A DNA stretch of 64,000 nucleotides. Origin: Shewanella gelidimarina (lineage in GTDB: Bacteria; Pseudomonadota; Gammaproteobacteria; Enterobacterales; Shewanellaceae). The notes below the pieces were generated by a model. The model saw nothing but the letters and a program-made list of their open reading frames with translations, had not been told where the DNA came from and ran no database searches. Position 1 is the first letter of the stretch. Every line of letters starts with the position of its first letter. The position numbers and the translations under genes were made by a program. The stretch covers positions 124,001 to 188,000 of the forward strand of contig NZ_JAKIKW010000002.1 of NCBI RefSeq assembly GCF_023283945.1, written 5' to 3'. Positions 27,250 to 34,902 of this stretch are shown here, one piece after another.

Positions 27250-27273
27250 AAAAAAAGGCCTCAGCTGAGGGCC
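27250..27273 (-). terminator. Minus-strand terminator beyond the DUF4097 operon
   Basis: Read on the minus strand, a hairpin with stem CCTC/GAGG extended by GG/CC across one bulged base is followed by seven T. It lies downstream of the orphan GlyGly-CTERM-like frame, suggesting that the sigma/DUF4097 transcript runs through that frame before stopping. Confidence 0.7.
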
Positions 27274-27317
27274 CAAAGACAAGGTTAGAAAATCGTAAAT
27301 GCTTAACGTTAGTGCTC

Positions 27318-27419
27318 TTACAGATTAATGTATCTTTTACGCGCCCCTCCTAGTAAGTCCAATAGTGCTAACGCTAATAAACCTAAGCTACCACCCGAAT
27401 CATTGTAGTGGGTAACCAT
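27318..27419 (-). pseudogene. Orphan GlyGly-CTERM-like sorting tail
   Basis: A 33-codon frame starting ATG at 27419 encodes Asp-Ser-Gly-Gly-Ser, then a hydrophobic stretch 'LGLLALALLDLLGGA' and an Arg-Lys-Arg cluster, ending four residues later. This is the pattern of the GlyGly-CTERM signal processed by rhombosortase in Shewanella and Vibrio. No Shine-Dalgarno sequence precedes the ATG, and the frame is open upstream past the end of DUF4097, so it is more likely the severed or frameshifted tail of a larger protein than a free peptide. Identification is from memory of the motif. Confidence 0.55.
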
Positions 27420-27429
27420 GTTTCGGCTG

Positions 27430-27463
27430 GCAAAGAGCAATCGCGAAATCGATTGCTCTTTGC
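27430..27463. other. Strong hairpin between DUF4097 and the orphan tail
   Basis: Perfect 14-bp arms GCAAAGAGCAATCG and CGATTGCTCTTTGC with a 6-nt loop, just after the DUF4097 stop codon on the minus strand. The T-tract is poor (TTTGCC), so it could be a weak terminator or an mRNA 3'-end stabiliser. Confidence 0.6.
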
Positions 27464-27472
27464 TTGGTATGG

Positions 27473-28414
27473 CTAATGAGACAAGGCTATGTCGCCACTG
27501 ATGGTGGATGCGCTGAGTTTTGCGCTGCCATCACCCGACTGAAACTTAAGGTAGGTTTGTGGCGAATACTTTTCTTTGGTGACTTTATCATCGGTTAATT
27601 TATTGCTGATCTTGCCACTTGGGCCGCCGTTGATGTCGAAGGACACATTGGCTTTACTGATAAACTGAATACTCATATCGCCACTGACACTGGCTAATTT
27701 AGCCCTGTCATTGAGCGAGTTTAATGACACATCGAGATCGCCACTGACGCTCTTGATATTTAAATTATCTACGTTTGCTAAGGTGACAGTTGCGTCTCCT
27801 GACACCAGTTCAACCGACACTTGCGCAGCTTTGGTTGTCGCGGTGAGCTCACCACTGACGAGGCTGTAGGCAATCTGCCCATCACTGTCGGTATCTTTAA
27901 TTTCGCCTGATACCGTTTCTAACATCACTTTACCACTCAAATCGCGGCTTAAAATATCGCCTGAAACCGTGCGGATCATTACCTTTTTACTCAGCTGAGT
28001 CGCGCGAATATCCCCACTCACAGAGCTGATGCTAATTTTACCATTGAGGGTGCTTAAGGTGTAATTGGCTGATACTCCTTCGGCTTGAAGCTTGATTTGG
28101 CTAGGCAGTGTGATGGTCAGCTCAGAGCCATCTTTATTGCTGCCGTTATATTGTCTTGGCATCTTATCTTCGATGACAACATTGCCGCCCTTAACCGTGA
28201 AAGTGAATCCTTCACTTAACTCGTCGAGTTGGCCTTTTACAGATATCTCGCTTTTATCCCAAGACTTAAAGGTGACATTGCCCCGCTGTATGCTGACGTC
28301 GACTTTCGAGTTCGGCTTAACTTGTTTTGATTCTTCAACGGCTTCAGCTGCGATGACAGATTGACTGAGTAAAAGTGCTGCTATGGTTAGGCTGGTAAGC
28401 TTTGCTGTATTCAT
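27473..28414 (-). CDS. DUF4097 exported beta-helix protein
   Basis: An exported protein of 313 residues with a signal peptide ('SLTIAALLLSQSVIAAEA') and a DUF4097 beta-solenoid. The motif V/I-S-G-D/E recurs about eight times at roughly 17-25-residue spacing (SVSGDI, TVSGDI, TVSGEI, LVSGEL, LVSGDA, SVSGDL, SVSGDM, TISGDI). Start chosen at the ATG at 28414, preceded by GGGAG, which overlaps the upstream gene in ATGA and gives a signal peptide; the open frame extends further. It is third in the operon behind the sigma factor and membrane partner, and may be an envelope stress sensor or effector; that role is inferred. Confidence 0.85.
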   Translation of the reverse strand: MNTAKLTSLTIAALLLSQSVIAAEAVEESKQVKPNSKVDVSIQRGNVTFKSWDKSEISVKGQLDELSEGFTFTVKGGNVVIEDKMPRQYNGSNKDGSELTITLPSQIKLQAEGVSANYTLSTLNGKISISSVSGDIRATQLSKKVMIRTVSGDILSRDLSGKVMLETVSGEIKDTDSDGQIAYSLVSGELTATTKAAQVSVELVSGDATVTLANVDNLNIKSVSGDLDVSLNSLNDRAKLASVSGDMSIQFISKANVSFDINGGPSGKISNKLTDDKVTKEKYSPQTYLKFQSGDGSAKLSASTISGDIALSH

Positions 28415-28941
28415 ATTAGTGCTCCCTGATGTTGTGTGACTGCTGGAAGTTGTTGTCCCTGTTGCAGTAACTCTAATTCTCTTTGTTGTGTCCAAAGCCA
28501 TAGCTGCCATAGCTGTTTGTCATTGGGGCTTTTCTGTAGTGTTTCAAATATCTGCAGTGCGGCTTTTCTTAGCTGCTCAATGCCTTTCTCTAATGGCAAC
28601 CCTTTCTCTGTTGCTTGCCAATTCACCTTCTGACTTTGCTGTAATAGGGCGACTTGTTGTTGATGTTGCGTTCGAATGTCATTCAAAGTGTTCAGCAGCG
28701 GCGATACCTCCACTTGAGCTGTTTCAATAGAAACCAGTTGCTGACGATCCCACATCACGGTGCTTAGCACTGCCACCAAAAACACCACGCTTGCCACCGC
28801 GACGCGGCGCCAATGATTGGGCTGAATGAACTCAGGTTTATCCAGCTGCTTTTCAATATCCGACCACAGCGAACGCTCAGGGCTCATCGTCTTAGGCGCT
28901 TTGGTAATGAGCTGCTCTAATTTATCCTCTGAATGACTCAT
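28411..28941 (-). CDS. Single-pass membrane protein, probable anti-sigma factor
   Basis: A protein of 176 residues with a cytoplasmic N-terminal helical part ('ERSLWSDIEKQLDKP'), one membrane segment (about residues 46-62, 'VAVASVVFLVAVLSTVMW') and a periplasmic C-terminal helical region rich in Gln and Leu. The layout fits an anti-sigma factor, and it sits 107 nt downstream of an ECF sigma gene and overlaps DUF4097 by ATGA. There is no Zn-binding HxxxCxxC motif, so it is not of the ZAS type. Assigned mainly by context. Confidence 0.65.
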   Translation of the reverse strand: MSHSEDKLEQLITKAPKTMSPERSLWSDIEKQLDKPEFIQPNHWRRVAVASVVFLVAVLSTVMWDRQQLVSIETAQVEVSPLLNTLNDIRTQHQQQVALLQQSQKVNWQATEKGLPLEKGIEQLRKAALQIFETLQKSPNDKQLWQLWLWTQQRELELLQQGQQLPAVTQHQGALI

Positions 28942-29048
28942 TTTACTGACCTCTTACACAATGTATTACTGGGATAACTGCTCACTCTTAAGTTGATAAA
29001 ATAAAGGTAAGCAGTTTAACAAAAAGGCTTATAGACTGACGCTTATAC

Positions 29049-29582
29049 TTATTCCAACATCTGCGCCAGTAACTTTTGGGCTCTATGGTATTGCGCTTTA
29101 CTGGTGCCTGAGGCAATCCCCATAAGTTGGCCAATCTCTTCATGCTTATAGCCTTCGAGTGCATAGAGCACAAAAACAATACGAGCTCTTTCTGGCAATT
29201 TAACTAAAATTTTATCCAGATCTTCATATTCATCTTGTACCGCGGCAATATCGGTCTCTGCTGCCACAAATCGAGACCAAAACGAACGATGTTTCTTGAG
29301 GCTATTGAGCGCTTGGTTAACCGATAAACTGTGCAACCAAGTGGTAAATTGGCTTTGGCCTTTAAATTGCGGCAATTTCTGCCACAAGGTGACAAAACAG
29401 TCTTGGGTGGCATCTTCTGCTAAGGCGACTTGGCCGGTGATGCGAAAGCACAGCGCATACACACGTTGATGGTGTTGTTGGTAAAGCTGTTTAAATGCAG
29501 CTTTGTCGCCTTTTTTTGCGCTATCGATAAGATCCGGCTCGTTGAATGAACTCTGCTGCAAGACCTTTATTTGTGCTGTCAC
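29049..29582 (-). CDS. ECF-type RNA polymerase sigma factor
   Basis: A sigma-70 family protein of about 177 residues with region 2 ('VYALCFRITGQVALAEDATQ', 'FTTWLHSLSVNQALNSL') and region 4 ('LPERARIVFVLYALEGY', 'EEIGQLMGIASGTSKAQYHR'), and no regions 1 or 3, as in ECF sigmas. The open frame begins at an ATG at 29621, but a GTG at 29582 is preceded by AAGGA at ideal spacing and is preferred. It heads the sigma / membrane partner / DUF4097 operon and likely drives it in response to an envelope signal. Confidence 0.88.
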   Translation of the reverse strand: MTAQIKVLQQSSFNEPDLIDSAKKGDKAAFKQLYQQHHQRVYALCFRITGQVALAEDATQDCFVTLWQKLPQFKGQSQFTTWLHSLSVNQALNSLKKHRSFWSRFVAAETDIAAVQDEYEDLDKILVKLPERARIVFVLYALEGYKHEEIGQLMGIASGTSKAQYHRAQKLLAQMLE

Positions 29583-29804
29583 TACATGTTCCTTATGAGC
29601 TTGCCGATATAGATAAGACAAAGCTAACCTATAAAAAGGTTTAAACGAAAATAAAATAAATTATTTTTTGCGCAATCGCCATTTTAATTAGTGAGGGGGA
29701 ATATGCCTCGATGGGATGCGATTTTAGGGGGAAGGAGATAAGAAATGCTGCTAACAATGAGGCCAGTATCTGTGGCCTCACCGGATAAAAAGCTAAGTTC
29801 TAGC

Positions 29805-30752
29805 TTAAGTTAACTTGGCGTAGACGAGTTGAGCGCCGACAAGATCTGATAACGCAGTGCCAACAGTTTTAAATAGGGTGATCTGCTCAGCGCTTTCGCG
29901 CGCGGAGATTGTAGACTGGCTCAATTGTGCCAGTTCGCCCTTGACGTCATCTAAGCAAAATTGCCCTTCTGCAATTGGAATGAGTAGCTCTCCCGCCTCG
30001 GCAAAGACATTGATTTTTGAATCAACAAATACTGCCGATTTTTGGATGAGTGTTGTATCACACTCACGGCGATCGTGGTTGTGGTTGCCGACAAAATCGG
30101 TATGGGTGCCTGCTTGAACCCATTCGCCAGGAAACAGGGGGGTAGGTGAGCCTGTTGCACAGCTAATGATGTCTGCATTACGTACGCTGGTTTCGAGATT
30201 GTCACAATAGATAACCTCAATGTCAGGACGTTGATTGCGGATAAGCGTCATTGTCGCATGCGCTTTATCTTGATTACGTCCCCAAACGCTAATCTGGGTG
30301 ATCGGCCGCACACTAGCATGAGCCAAAGCCATAAATGATGCCAAGTTACCGGTACCACATACCAGTAACTGACTCGAGTCTTCACGCGACAAATAACGGC
30401 TACCCAGTGCAGAAACAGCCGCCGTGCGCCAATACGTCACACTGGTACCATCGACCAATGCTTGTGGCTCACCGGTGACCCGATTAAAGATTAATATTTT
30501 GGAATAGAGACTGGCGAGCTTAGGATCTTTTTGTGGATTATCCGGAAAGTAAGTAAAGGCTTTAACGGCAATGGTTTTGTCGTTCCAAGAGGGTAATACC
30601 GCAAATGCATCACTGTGGCTTGCTGACTCATCCAGACTAAAAACCTGCCTTTGGGGCATACCTGCGGGACGAGAGAATGTTTCGTCGAGCGCGTCGACAA
30701 GCTCATTAAAATTTAAAGACTGGTGCACAGACTCGGCATTGATGACTAGCAT
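29805..30752 (-). CDS. Ornithine cyclodeaminase/mu-crystallin family protein
   Basis: An NAD(P)-binding protein of 315 residues of the OCD/mu-crystallin family, which includes ornithine cyclodeaminase, alanine dehydrogenase (archaeal) and delta-1-pyrroline-2-carboxylate (ketimine) reductase. Seen: 'AVKAFTYFPDNP', 'SVTYWRTAAVSALGSRYLSR' (substrate-binding Arg region), 'LLVCGTGNLASFMALAHA' (Rossmann GxGxxA), 'ISVWGRNQDKA' and 'TDFVGNHNHDRRECD'. Real ornithine cyclodeaminases carry a longer, different C-terminus, so the reductase alternative is likelier. A possible weak hairpin terminator (TGAGGCCA/TGGCCTCA) lies at 29758-29780. Confidence 0.85.
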   Translation of the reverse strand: MLVINAESVHQSLNFNELVDALDETFSRPAGMPQRQVFSLDESASHSDAFAVLPSWNDKTIAVKAFTYFPDNPQKDPKLASLYSKILIFNRVTGEPQALVDGTSVTYWRTAAVSALGSRYLSREDSSQLLVCGTGNLASFMALAHASVRPITQISVWGRNQDKAHATMTLIRNQRPDIEVIYCDNLETSVRNADIISCATGSPTPLFPGEWVQAGTHTDFVGNHNHDRRECDTTLIQKSAVFVDSKINVFAEAGELLIPIAEGQFCLDDVKGELAQLSQSTISARESAEQITLFKTVGTALSDLVGAQLVYAKLT

Positions 30753-30895
30753 AAGGGCTCCTGATAACGGTATATTTTATATCATTTGTTGTCGCAGTAT
30801 GAATCAATCAACTTTATATTGCTATATGGTTAATTTAGCGCGACCAGCAACAGTACCAAAAGCGTGCAAACCCAAAAGAGTCTGATGTTTTATTG

Positions 30896-30985
30896 ATGAG
30901 TAATGCAATGGTGAATAAGTGCAGTGAGAACGTTAAAGAGCGGGCTGAGTTTTTACTGCATGCCGTGAGTAAATTTAAGGTGTAG
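30896..30985 (+). CDS. Possible small protein, 29 residues
   Basis: A short frame beginning ATG at 30896 encodes a Lys/Glu-rich peptide ('MSNAMVNKCSENVKERAEF'...). The same frame is open upstream for about 20 codons with a Gln-rich sequence, so this may be the end of a slightly longer or decayed gene. A strong plus-strand terminator starts 25 nt after the stop codon and has no other obvious user, which is the main support. No Shine-Dalgarno sequence is convincing. Confidence 0.35.
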   Translation: MSNAMVNKCSENVKERAEFLLHAVSKFKV

Positions 30986-31009
30986 TTAAAGGTAAAGTTT
31001 CATCTATCG

Positions 31010-31041
31010 AAAGGGTTAGCTGAATAAGCTAACCCTTTTTA
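31010..31041 (+). terminator. Plus-strand terminator at 31.0 kb
   Basis: Stem AAAGGGTTAGCT / AGCTAACCCTTT with a 5-nt loop, followed by TTTTT in the plus direction and only TTT on the minus strand. It lies upstream of no annotated plus-strand gene end other than the small frame at 30896. Confidence 0.82.
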
Positions 31042-31100
31042 CTTTGCGTTTGTTAAATATGCAGCGCTTTAGCAGTGTTGATACTCTCTTAAAAAACTCG

Positions 31101-32213
31101 CTATTGCTTGGCACTTGAAAGCAGGTGTAGCGGCGCAGCGTCACTTAAGTAGGCTTCGTCAACTTGGTCTAACTTGTTATAACGGATCATCTGCCTTATT
31201 CCATCAATGTAGGCTTGGCCTCTTTCTGAGTATTTGTCTAAAGTACCCGCCAGTTCAATGCCGGTAATAGCGGCGTTGCTGGCACGAAGGCTGGCCCTTA
31301 GGCTACGTAACTTTTTATAGGCATTATTGGTGTTCAGATTAAGCATGTAGCCCTCAACAGATGCTAAAGGCGTGTCGAAACGCGCTAAGCCATAATTGCC
31401 AAGCTCCTTACGCTGCTGTTTCGGGATCATGCCATTACCACTGAAATCCCATTGACCGAAAAATGCATTGCCTTCGACCGTAAATCTGGAGGTTGCCCAG
31501 CCACTTTCTTCAGCCGCTTGCGCTAATACTAATGACGGCGGCAGTATGTCTATCTCCTCTAATAGCATCTGTCTCTGCTGCTCTGTAATCGTCTGGTCAA
31601 GGCGGGTTATTATCCGATATTTAGCGGCGATATTGAGCAATACAATATCATCTAATGGTGCTGATTCAATTAATCGCCTTTCTAAAAGGATATTTTCATT
31701 CGCAACTAAAATAAGCGGTGCGATTAGCCTGAAAAATACCATCTTCTTTTGCTGCACGGGGATGTTATTAGAGGTTTCCTGCCAGCGTTCACTGACCGAC
31801 TCAAACGTTAGCCTAGGGACCTCTCGATTGCCATCGATCCAGCTTTGAGTATTATAATTTAGCGAATCAAACAGTGACGACAATTCATCAAGTGAGTTTA
31901 TTTTTATCTCTTTAGGTGCCTTAGTGGGGCGAGCATCCGAGACATTAATAAAGCTCATTTGGGTTTCAGTTGAATTTGATGCAGTAGCAAGATCAGCTGC
32001 GACTATGCGTTGCTGTGCGGAACCTATTTTATCTGGCTCTGATTTGCTTTGATTAACTTGGTTTTTGAGTGCCACTTTAGCGCTAGTGACGGGCGCTGGA
32101 GTATTAACGACTACGTCACTGTTGTCGGGATTGAACTGAGAGTTAGCAGCATAAAGTAGCAGCAGGACTGAGACGGCAAGCAGGGCAAGTTGGGTCTGAG
32201 GTTTTCTAAGCAT
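31101..32213 (-). CDS. Bax-like glucosaminidase domain protein
   Basis: A membrane-anchored or exported protein of 370 residues. The N-terminal hydrophobic segment (residues 7-24) is followed by a low-complexity linker of about 100 residues and a C-terminal glucosaminidase (GH73-like) domain as in E. coli Bax: 'LPPSLVLAQAAEESGWATSR' with the catalytic Glu, 'GNAFFGQWDF', 'VEGYMLNLNTNNAY' and 'LDKYSERGQAYIDGIRQMI'. The enzyme group cuts peptidoglycan between GlcNAc and MurNAc. Start chosen at the ATG at 32213, preceded by AAAGGA; the open frame begins at 32264. Confidence 0.88.
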   Translation of the reverse strand: MLRKPQTQLALLAVSVLLLLYAANSQFNPDNSDVVVNTPAPVTSAKVALKNQVNQSKSEPDKIGSAQQRIVAADLATASNSTETQMSFINVSDARPTKAPKEIKINSLDELSSLFDSLNYNTQSWIDGNREVPRLTFESVSERWQETSNNIPVQQKKMVFFRLIAPLILVANENILLERRLIESAPLDDIVLLNIAAKYRIITRLDQTITEQQRQMLLEEIDILPPSLVLAQAAEESGWATSRFTVEGNAFFGQWDFSGNGMIPKQQRKELGNYGLARFDTPLASVEGYMLNLNTNNAYKKLRSLRASLRASNAAITGIELAGTLDKYSERGQAYIDGIRQMIRYNKLDQVDEAYLSDAAPLHLLSSAKQ

Positions 32214-32539
32214 CGAAGCGTCCTTTAGGTGATAACGATGAGGCTGTATCAATGTCATTGCCACAGCCTAAATCTAGTCGATCCTTATTCAATATTCCTT
32301 TATTGTTACTCATTTGTAAAGTTGGCGCTTTATTGTGGCGAAATATGGCGATGGGTATCAGTCGGTTTTCGGATAGGTTATGGCGTGTGAATATTTACAT
32401 TTTTCACATATTACACATTAATGCAGGTGGTTAAGTTGTTTTTTCAAGTTGTGATAACAGATTGTGCAAGGCTCATTGGCAAGTGCTAAAAAGCCCAGAG
32501 GGTTAATCTGGGCTTTATGTTAATAGCGAGTATAGGGGA
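32214..32539. other. Region between the Bax-like gene and the cytochrome operon
   Basis: No gene supported. It holds the promoter of the Bax-like gene and the operon terminator at 32488-32517; a 60-codon plus-strand frame here has no family features or ribosome site. Confidence 0.5.
32488..32517 (-). terminator. Terminator of the molybdoenzyme/cytochrome operon
   Basis: Arms AAAGCCCAGA and TCTGGGCTTT with a 7-nt loop; on the minus strand a T-run follows. It lies 23 nt beyond the last cytochrome gene. Confidence 0.88.
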
Positions 32540-32947
32540 TTACTTGCTCAAATCAGCAGGGACTTGTTGGGAGTAATAGTAAGCCACATCTTTCATTTCA
32601 GTTTCAGAAAGCATACCTGCTTGACCTTGCATTATTGGGTTAGTACGTTCGCCACGTTTAAACTGGACTAGCTGCTTAAACAAATAAGCACCCTTTTGCC
32701 CTTTAAGGTTAGGGTAAGTTGCCATGATTTTAAGCATGGCATCTCCATGACAAGCAATACAACGTTGGTTGACCAATACTTCCCCTTTGCTGGCATCGGC
32801 TTGATAATTAAGCACTCTGCTATCAAGTTTTAGTTCGGCAACGGCAAGCGTGTCCTTAAATGAGCTATCAGTAGCTTGAACATTACTGCACAGTAAACCT
32901 GATATTAGCGCACTGGCCAATATCGCCTTTGATATACGGTTAGCCAT
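32540..32947 (-). CDS. Periplasmic monohaem cytochrome c
   Basis: A protein of 135 residues with a signal peptide ('ILASALISGLLCSNVQA') and one haem-binding motif CIACH ('NQRCIACHGDAM'), with a distal Met candidate in 'NPIMQGQAGMLSETEM'. It is a class I c4/c5-like cytochrome. It ends the operon, starting 1 nt after the SorB-like gene; AAGGA lies upstream of the ATG at 32947. It resembles the first cytochrome of the operon ('PNLKGQ', 'LxxEMxxxAxYYS'), suggesting a duplication. Probably carries electrons away from the molybdoenzyme. Confidence 0.88.
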   Translation of the reverse strand: MANRISKAILASALISGLLCSNVQATDSSFKDTLAVAELKLDSRVLNYQADASKGEVLVNQRCIACHGDAMLKIMATYPNLKGQKGAYLFKQLVQFKRGERTNPIMQGQAGMLSETEMKDVAYYYSQQVPADLSK

Positions 32948-32948
32948 A

Positions 32949-33356
32949 TTAATGTTCCTTGTTCGATGATGACAATACCACTGGCATTGGTGGCATTTTG
33001 TCTGCATCTAATGGCTTACGTCTGAAGATCTTCATATCAATCTCCGTTTCGTTGTAATAGGTCGATAGATAATCGAGTACAGGGTCCCAAGTATCAGAAA
33101 GATCCCAAAGACCTTGGGTATCGATCATCCATTGGATGGTCTCGCGCCATACTTCACGACTGCCGACATTCTGTGGAATGATAAGACTGGTGTGGCATGC
33201 GTTACATTGATGCTTAACCACTTCCCAGCCAGGTGCCATGATAAGACCTGTAGTGGGGTCAACCGGATAGCTCTTGACTGGGGCGGTATCTGCCGCCATA
33301 GCGGCAGGTAAAGACATCGCGCTCAGCACTGCTACTAATAAGAGTGCTTTTTTCAT
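32949..33356 (-). CDS. SorB-like cytochrome c subunit
   Basis: A protein of about 135 residues with a signal peptide (about 21 residues, 'SLPAAMAADT') and one haem motif CNACH ('VVKHQCNACHTSLIIPQ'). The sequence after it ('SREVWRETIQWMIDTQGLW', 'VLDYLSTYYNE') is characteristic of the small cytochrome paired with SorA-type sulfite dehydrogenases. The ATG at 33356 (or 33359, both in frame) overlaps the stop of the molybdoenzyme gene, so the two are translationally coupled and likely form one complex. Confidence 0.83.
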   Translation of the reverse strand: MKKALLLVAVLSAMSLPAAMAADTAPVKSYPVDPTTGLIMAPGWEVVKHQCNACHTSLIIPQNVGSREVWRETIQWMIDTQGLWDLSDTWDPVLDYLSTYYNETEIDMKIFRRKPLDADKMPPMPVVLSSSNKEH

Positions 33357-34582
33357 CATACAACCCTTACTGCTACTCGATGGCAACCGTTGAAGAGGTA
33401 TCCTTTAGGGTTCCACTGTGGTTGTACCATAGGTTGGCTATCACCTTTAATGTCAGTAGCACGCGCCCAAACTTCGTAATAACCCGTTTGAGGCAGTGTT
33501 ATATTAATGCTCCACTGCTGCCATGCCATCGGGTTAACGGCTTTGGTTAACGAAGCTGTTTGCCATGTGGTGCCATAGTCGTAGCTGACTTCCACTTTAG
33601 CCACATCGCGAGTACCGGCCCAGGCGTGTCCGCTGACCTGCAATTTATCGCCTAGCGATAACTCACCGCCAGTTTGTGGTGCAGTAATAAGAGACTTTAC
33701 AATCATCTCTTCGATAATTTTAAAGTCTTTATTATCGACCTTCTCGCCTGGTGCAACAGGATTCTTTGGTACTTGATAAGCGGGAGCACCCATCTTCTTG
33801 CCGTCGTGAACACGATCACGAACACCCATGCCGATGGCACATTTTTGAGATACGGATCCTGGGCGGCCGCCGAAAACAATGCGTAAAGGATATCCGTGCA
33901 TATAAGGGATATCTTCGCCATTCATGCCCCAAGCAATCATCGCGTTTTCATTCATGGCAGCTTCAATAGGAACCCCACGTGAGATGGCCGCGCCTTTACC
34001 ACTTAAGTGTTTATCAACGCCATAGTGAGCGGTATACACTGCATCACTTTTTACGCCGCAGTCAGCCAGTACGTCTTTTACTAATACGCCGGTCCACTCG
34101 GCGCAGAACACAGCGGTATTACTCCACTGGTTACCTTTGGCATTGGGGTAGAAGTTCTCACGGCTATTACCGCCACACTCTAGTACCAGTTGCTGGGTCA
34201 CGGTTTTGAATTTTTCCTTTAACTCAGCAATGGTGTAGGTTTTTGGGGTTTCAATCGACTCACCGTCAACGGTGAACTCCCAAGTGTCGGGATTGATGCT
34301 AGCAAAGTCTGGCATCTGTCCATTCCAACGAATAAATGCAACGTCGGCAGGGGTCTTTACCGGTGCAAGCAGATGCTCAGGGGGAAAGGCATTCAATGGG
34401 TTGGAGTTCAGTACTTTAAAGTGGCTAGGCAGATCATCTACTTTTGACCAAGTGACCGCTGACACATCAAGTGGTGCCATTCCAGCTGGGCGGTTTTGGG
34501 CAAAGGCCCAACTTGCTGGAAGCATTGCAGTTACCGAGGTGGCGACAGCCCCTTTTAAAAAATTACGTCTATCGATTGCCAT
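33356..34582 (-). CDS. SorA-like periplasmic molybdopterin sulfite oxidase-family enzyme
   Basis: A protein of 408 residues with a twin-arginine signal ('MAIDRRNFLKGAVATSV') and a sulfite oxidase-type molybdopterin domain. 'VLECGGNSRENFYP' contains the Mo-ligating Cys; 'GVPIEAAM' and 'YPLRIVFGGRPGSVSQKCAI' belong to the cofactor pocket. The C-terminal part is an Ig-like dimerisation domain ('WSINITLPQTGYYEVWARATD'). The enzyme is exported folded with its cofactor. Sulfite oxidation is the best guess from SorAB similarity, but the substrate is not certain. Flanked by cytochrome genes with ATGA overlaps on both sides. Confidence 0.85.
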   Translation of the reverse strand: MAIDRRNFLKGAVATSVTAMLPASWAFAQNRPAGMAPLDVSAVTWSKVDDLPSHFKVLNSNPLNAFPPEHLLAPVKTPADVAFIRWNGQMPDFASINPDTWEFTVDGESIETPKTYTIAELKEKFKTVTQQLVLECGGNSRENFYPNAKGNQWSNTAVFCAEWTGVLVKDVLADCGVKSDAVYTAHYGVDKHLSGKGAAISRGVPIEAAMNENAMIAWGMNGEDIPYMHGYPLRIVFGGRPGSVSQKCAIGMGVRDRVHDGKKMGAPAYQVPKNPVAPGEKVDNKDFKIIEEMIVKSLITAPQTGGELSLGDKLQVSGHAWAGTRDVAKVEVSYDYGTTWQTASLTKAVNPMAWQQWSINITLPQTGYYEVWARATDIKGDSQPMVQPQWNPKGYLFNGCHRVAVRVV

Positions 34583-34902
34583 CAGTATTGTTCCTTCCCA
34601 GTGCTAAAATAATGTGCCATAAACTGCATCTGCTCTTCTGTTAGCAGTTTGGCGACTTTGCTCATTGTCTTATCTTGACGTTGATCTGACTTGAATTGTT
34701 TAAGCTGTTCAACCATATATTGCGTATTTTGGCCCTTTAAGTTAGGGATAGAGCCATAGCTGTTGCTGCCATCAATACCATGGCAGGCGATACACATATT
34801 GAGCAGTTTTTGATTGTCTTGTGCCTGTGCTTGTTGCACCTGCCCAGTAAGCGGAGCAAGTACTAACATAAACGCAGCTAACTTAATCTTCATTACACTC
34901 AT
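34582..34902 (-). CDS. Periplasmic monohaem cytochrome c, first gene of the operon
   Basis: A protein of 106 residues with a signal peptide (about 27 residues) and one haem motif CIACH ('LLNMCIACHGIDGSNSYG'), with the distal Met probably in 'DKTMSKVAKLLTEEQM'. It is a small c-type electron carrier. Its stop overlaps the molybdoenzyme start in ATGA. AAAGGG precedes the ATG at 34902. It is similar in plan to the last cytochrome of the operon. Confidence 0.88.
   Translation of the reverse strand: MSVMKIKLAAFMLVLAPLTGQVQQAQAQDNQKLLNMCIACHGIDGSNSYGSIPNLKGQNTQYMVEQLKQFKSDQRQDKTMSKVAKLLTEEQMQFMAHYFSTGKEQY

Noticed and set aside
33674..34607. Several plus-strand open frames opposite the SorA-like gene
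   Set aside because: They are shadows of a strongly conserved molybdoenzyme; sequences are low-complexity and Cys/His-rich as expected from antisense reading.
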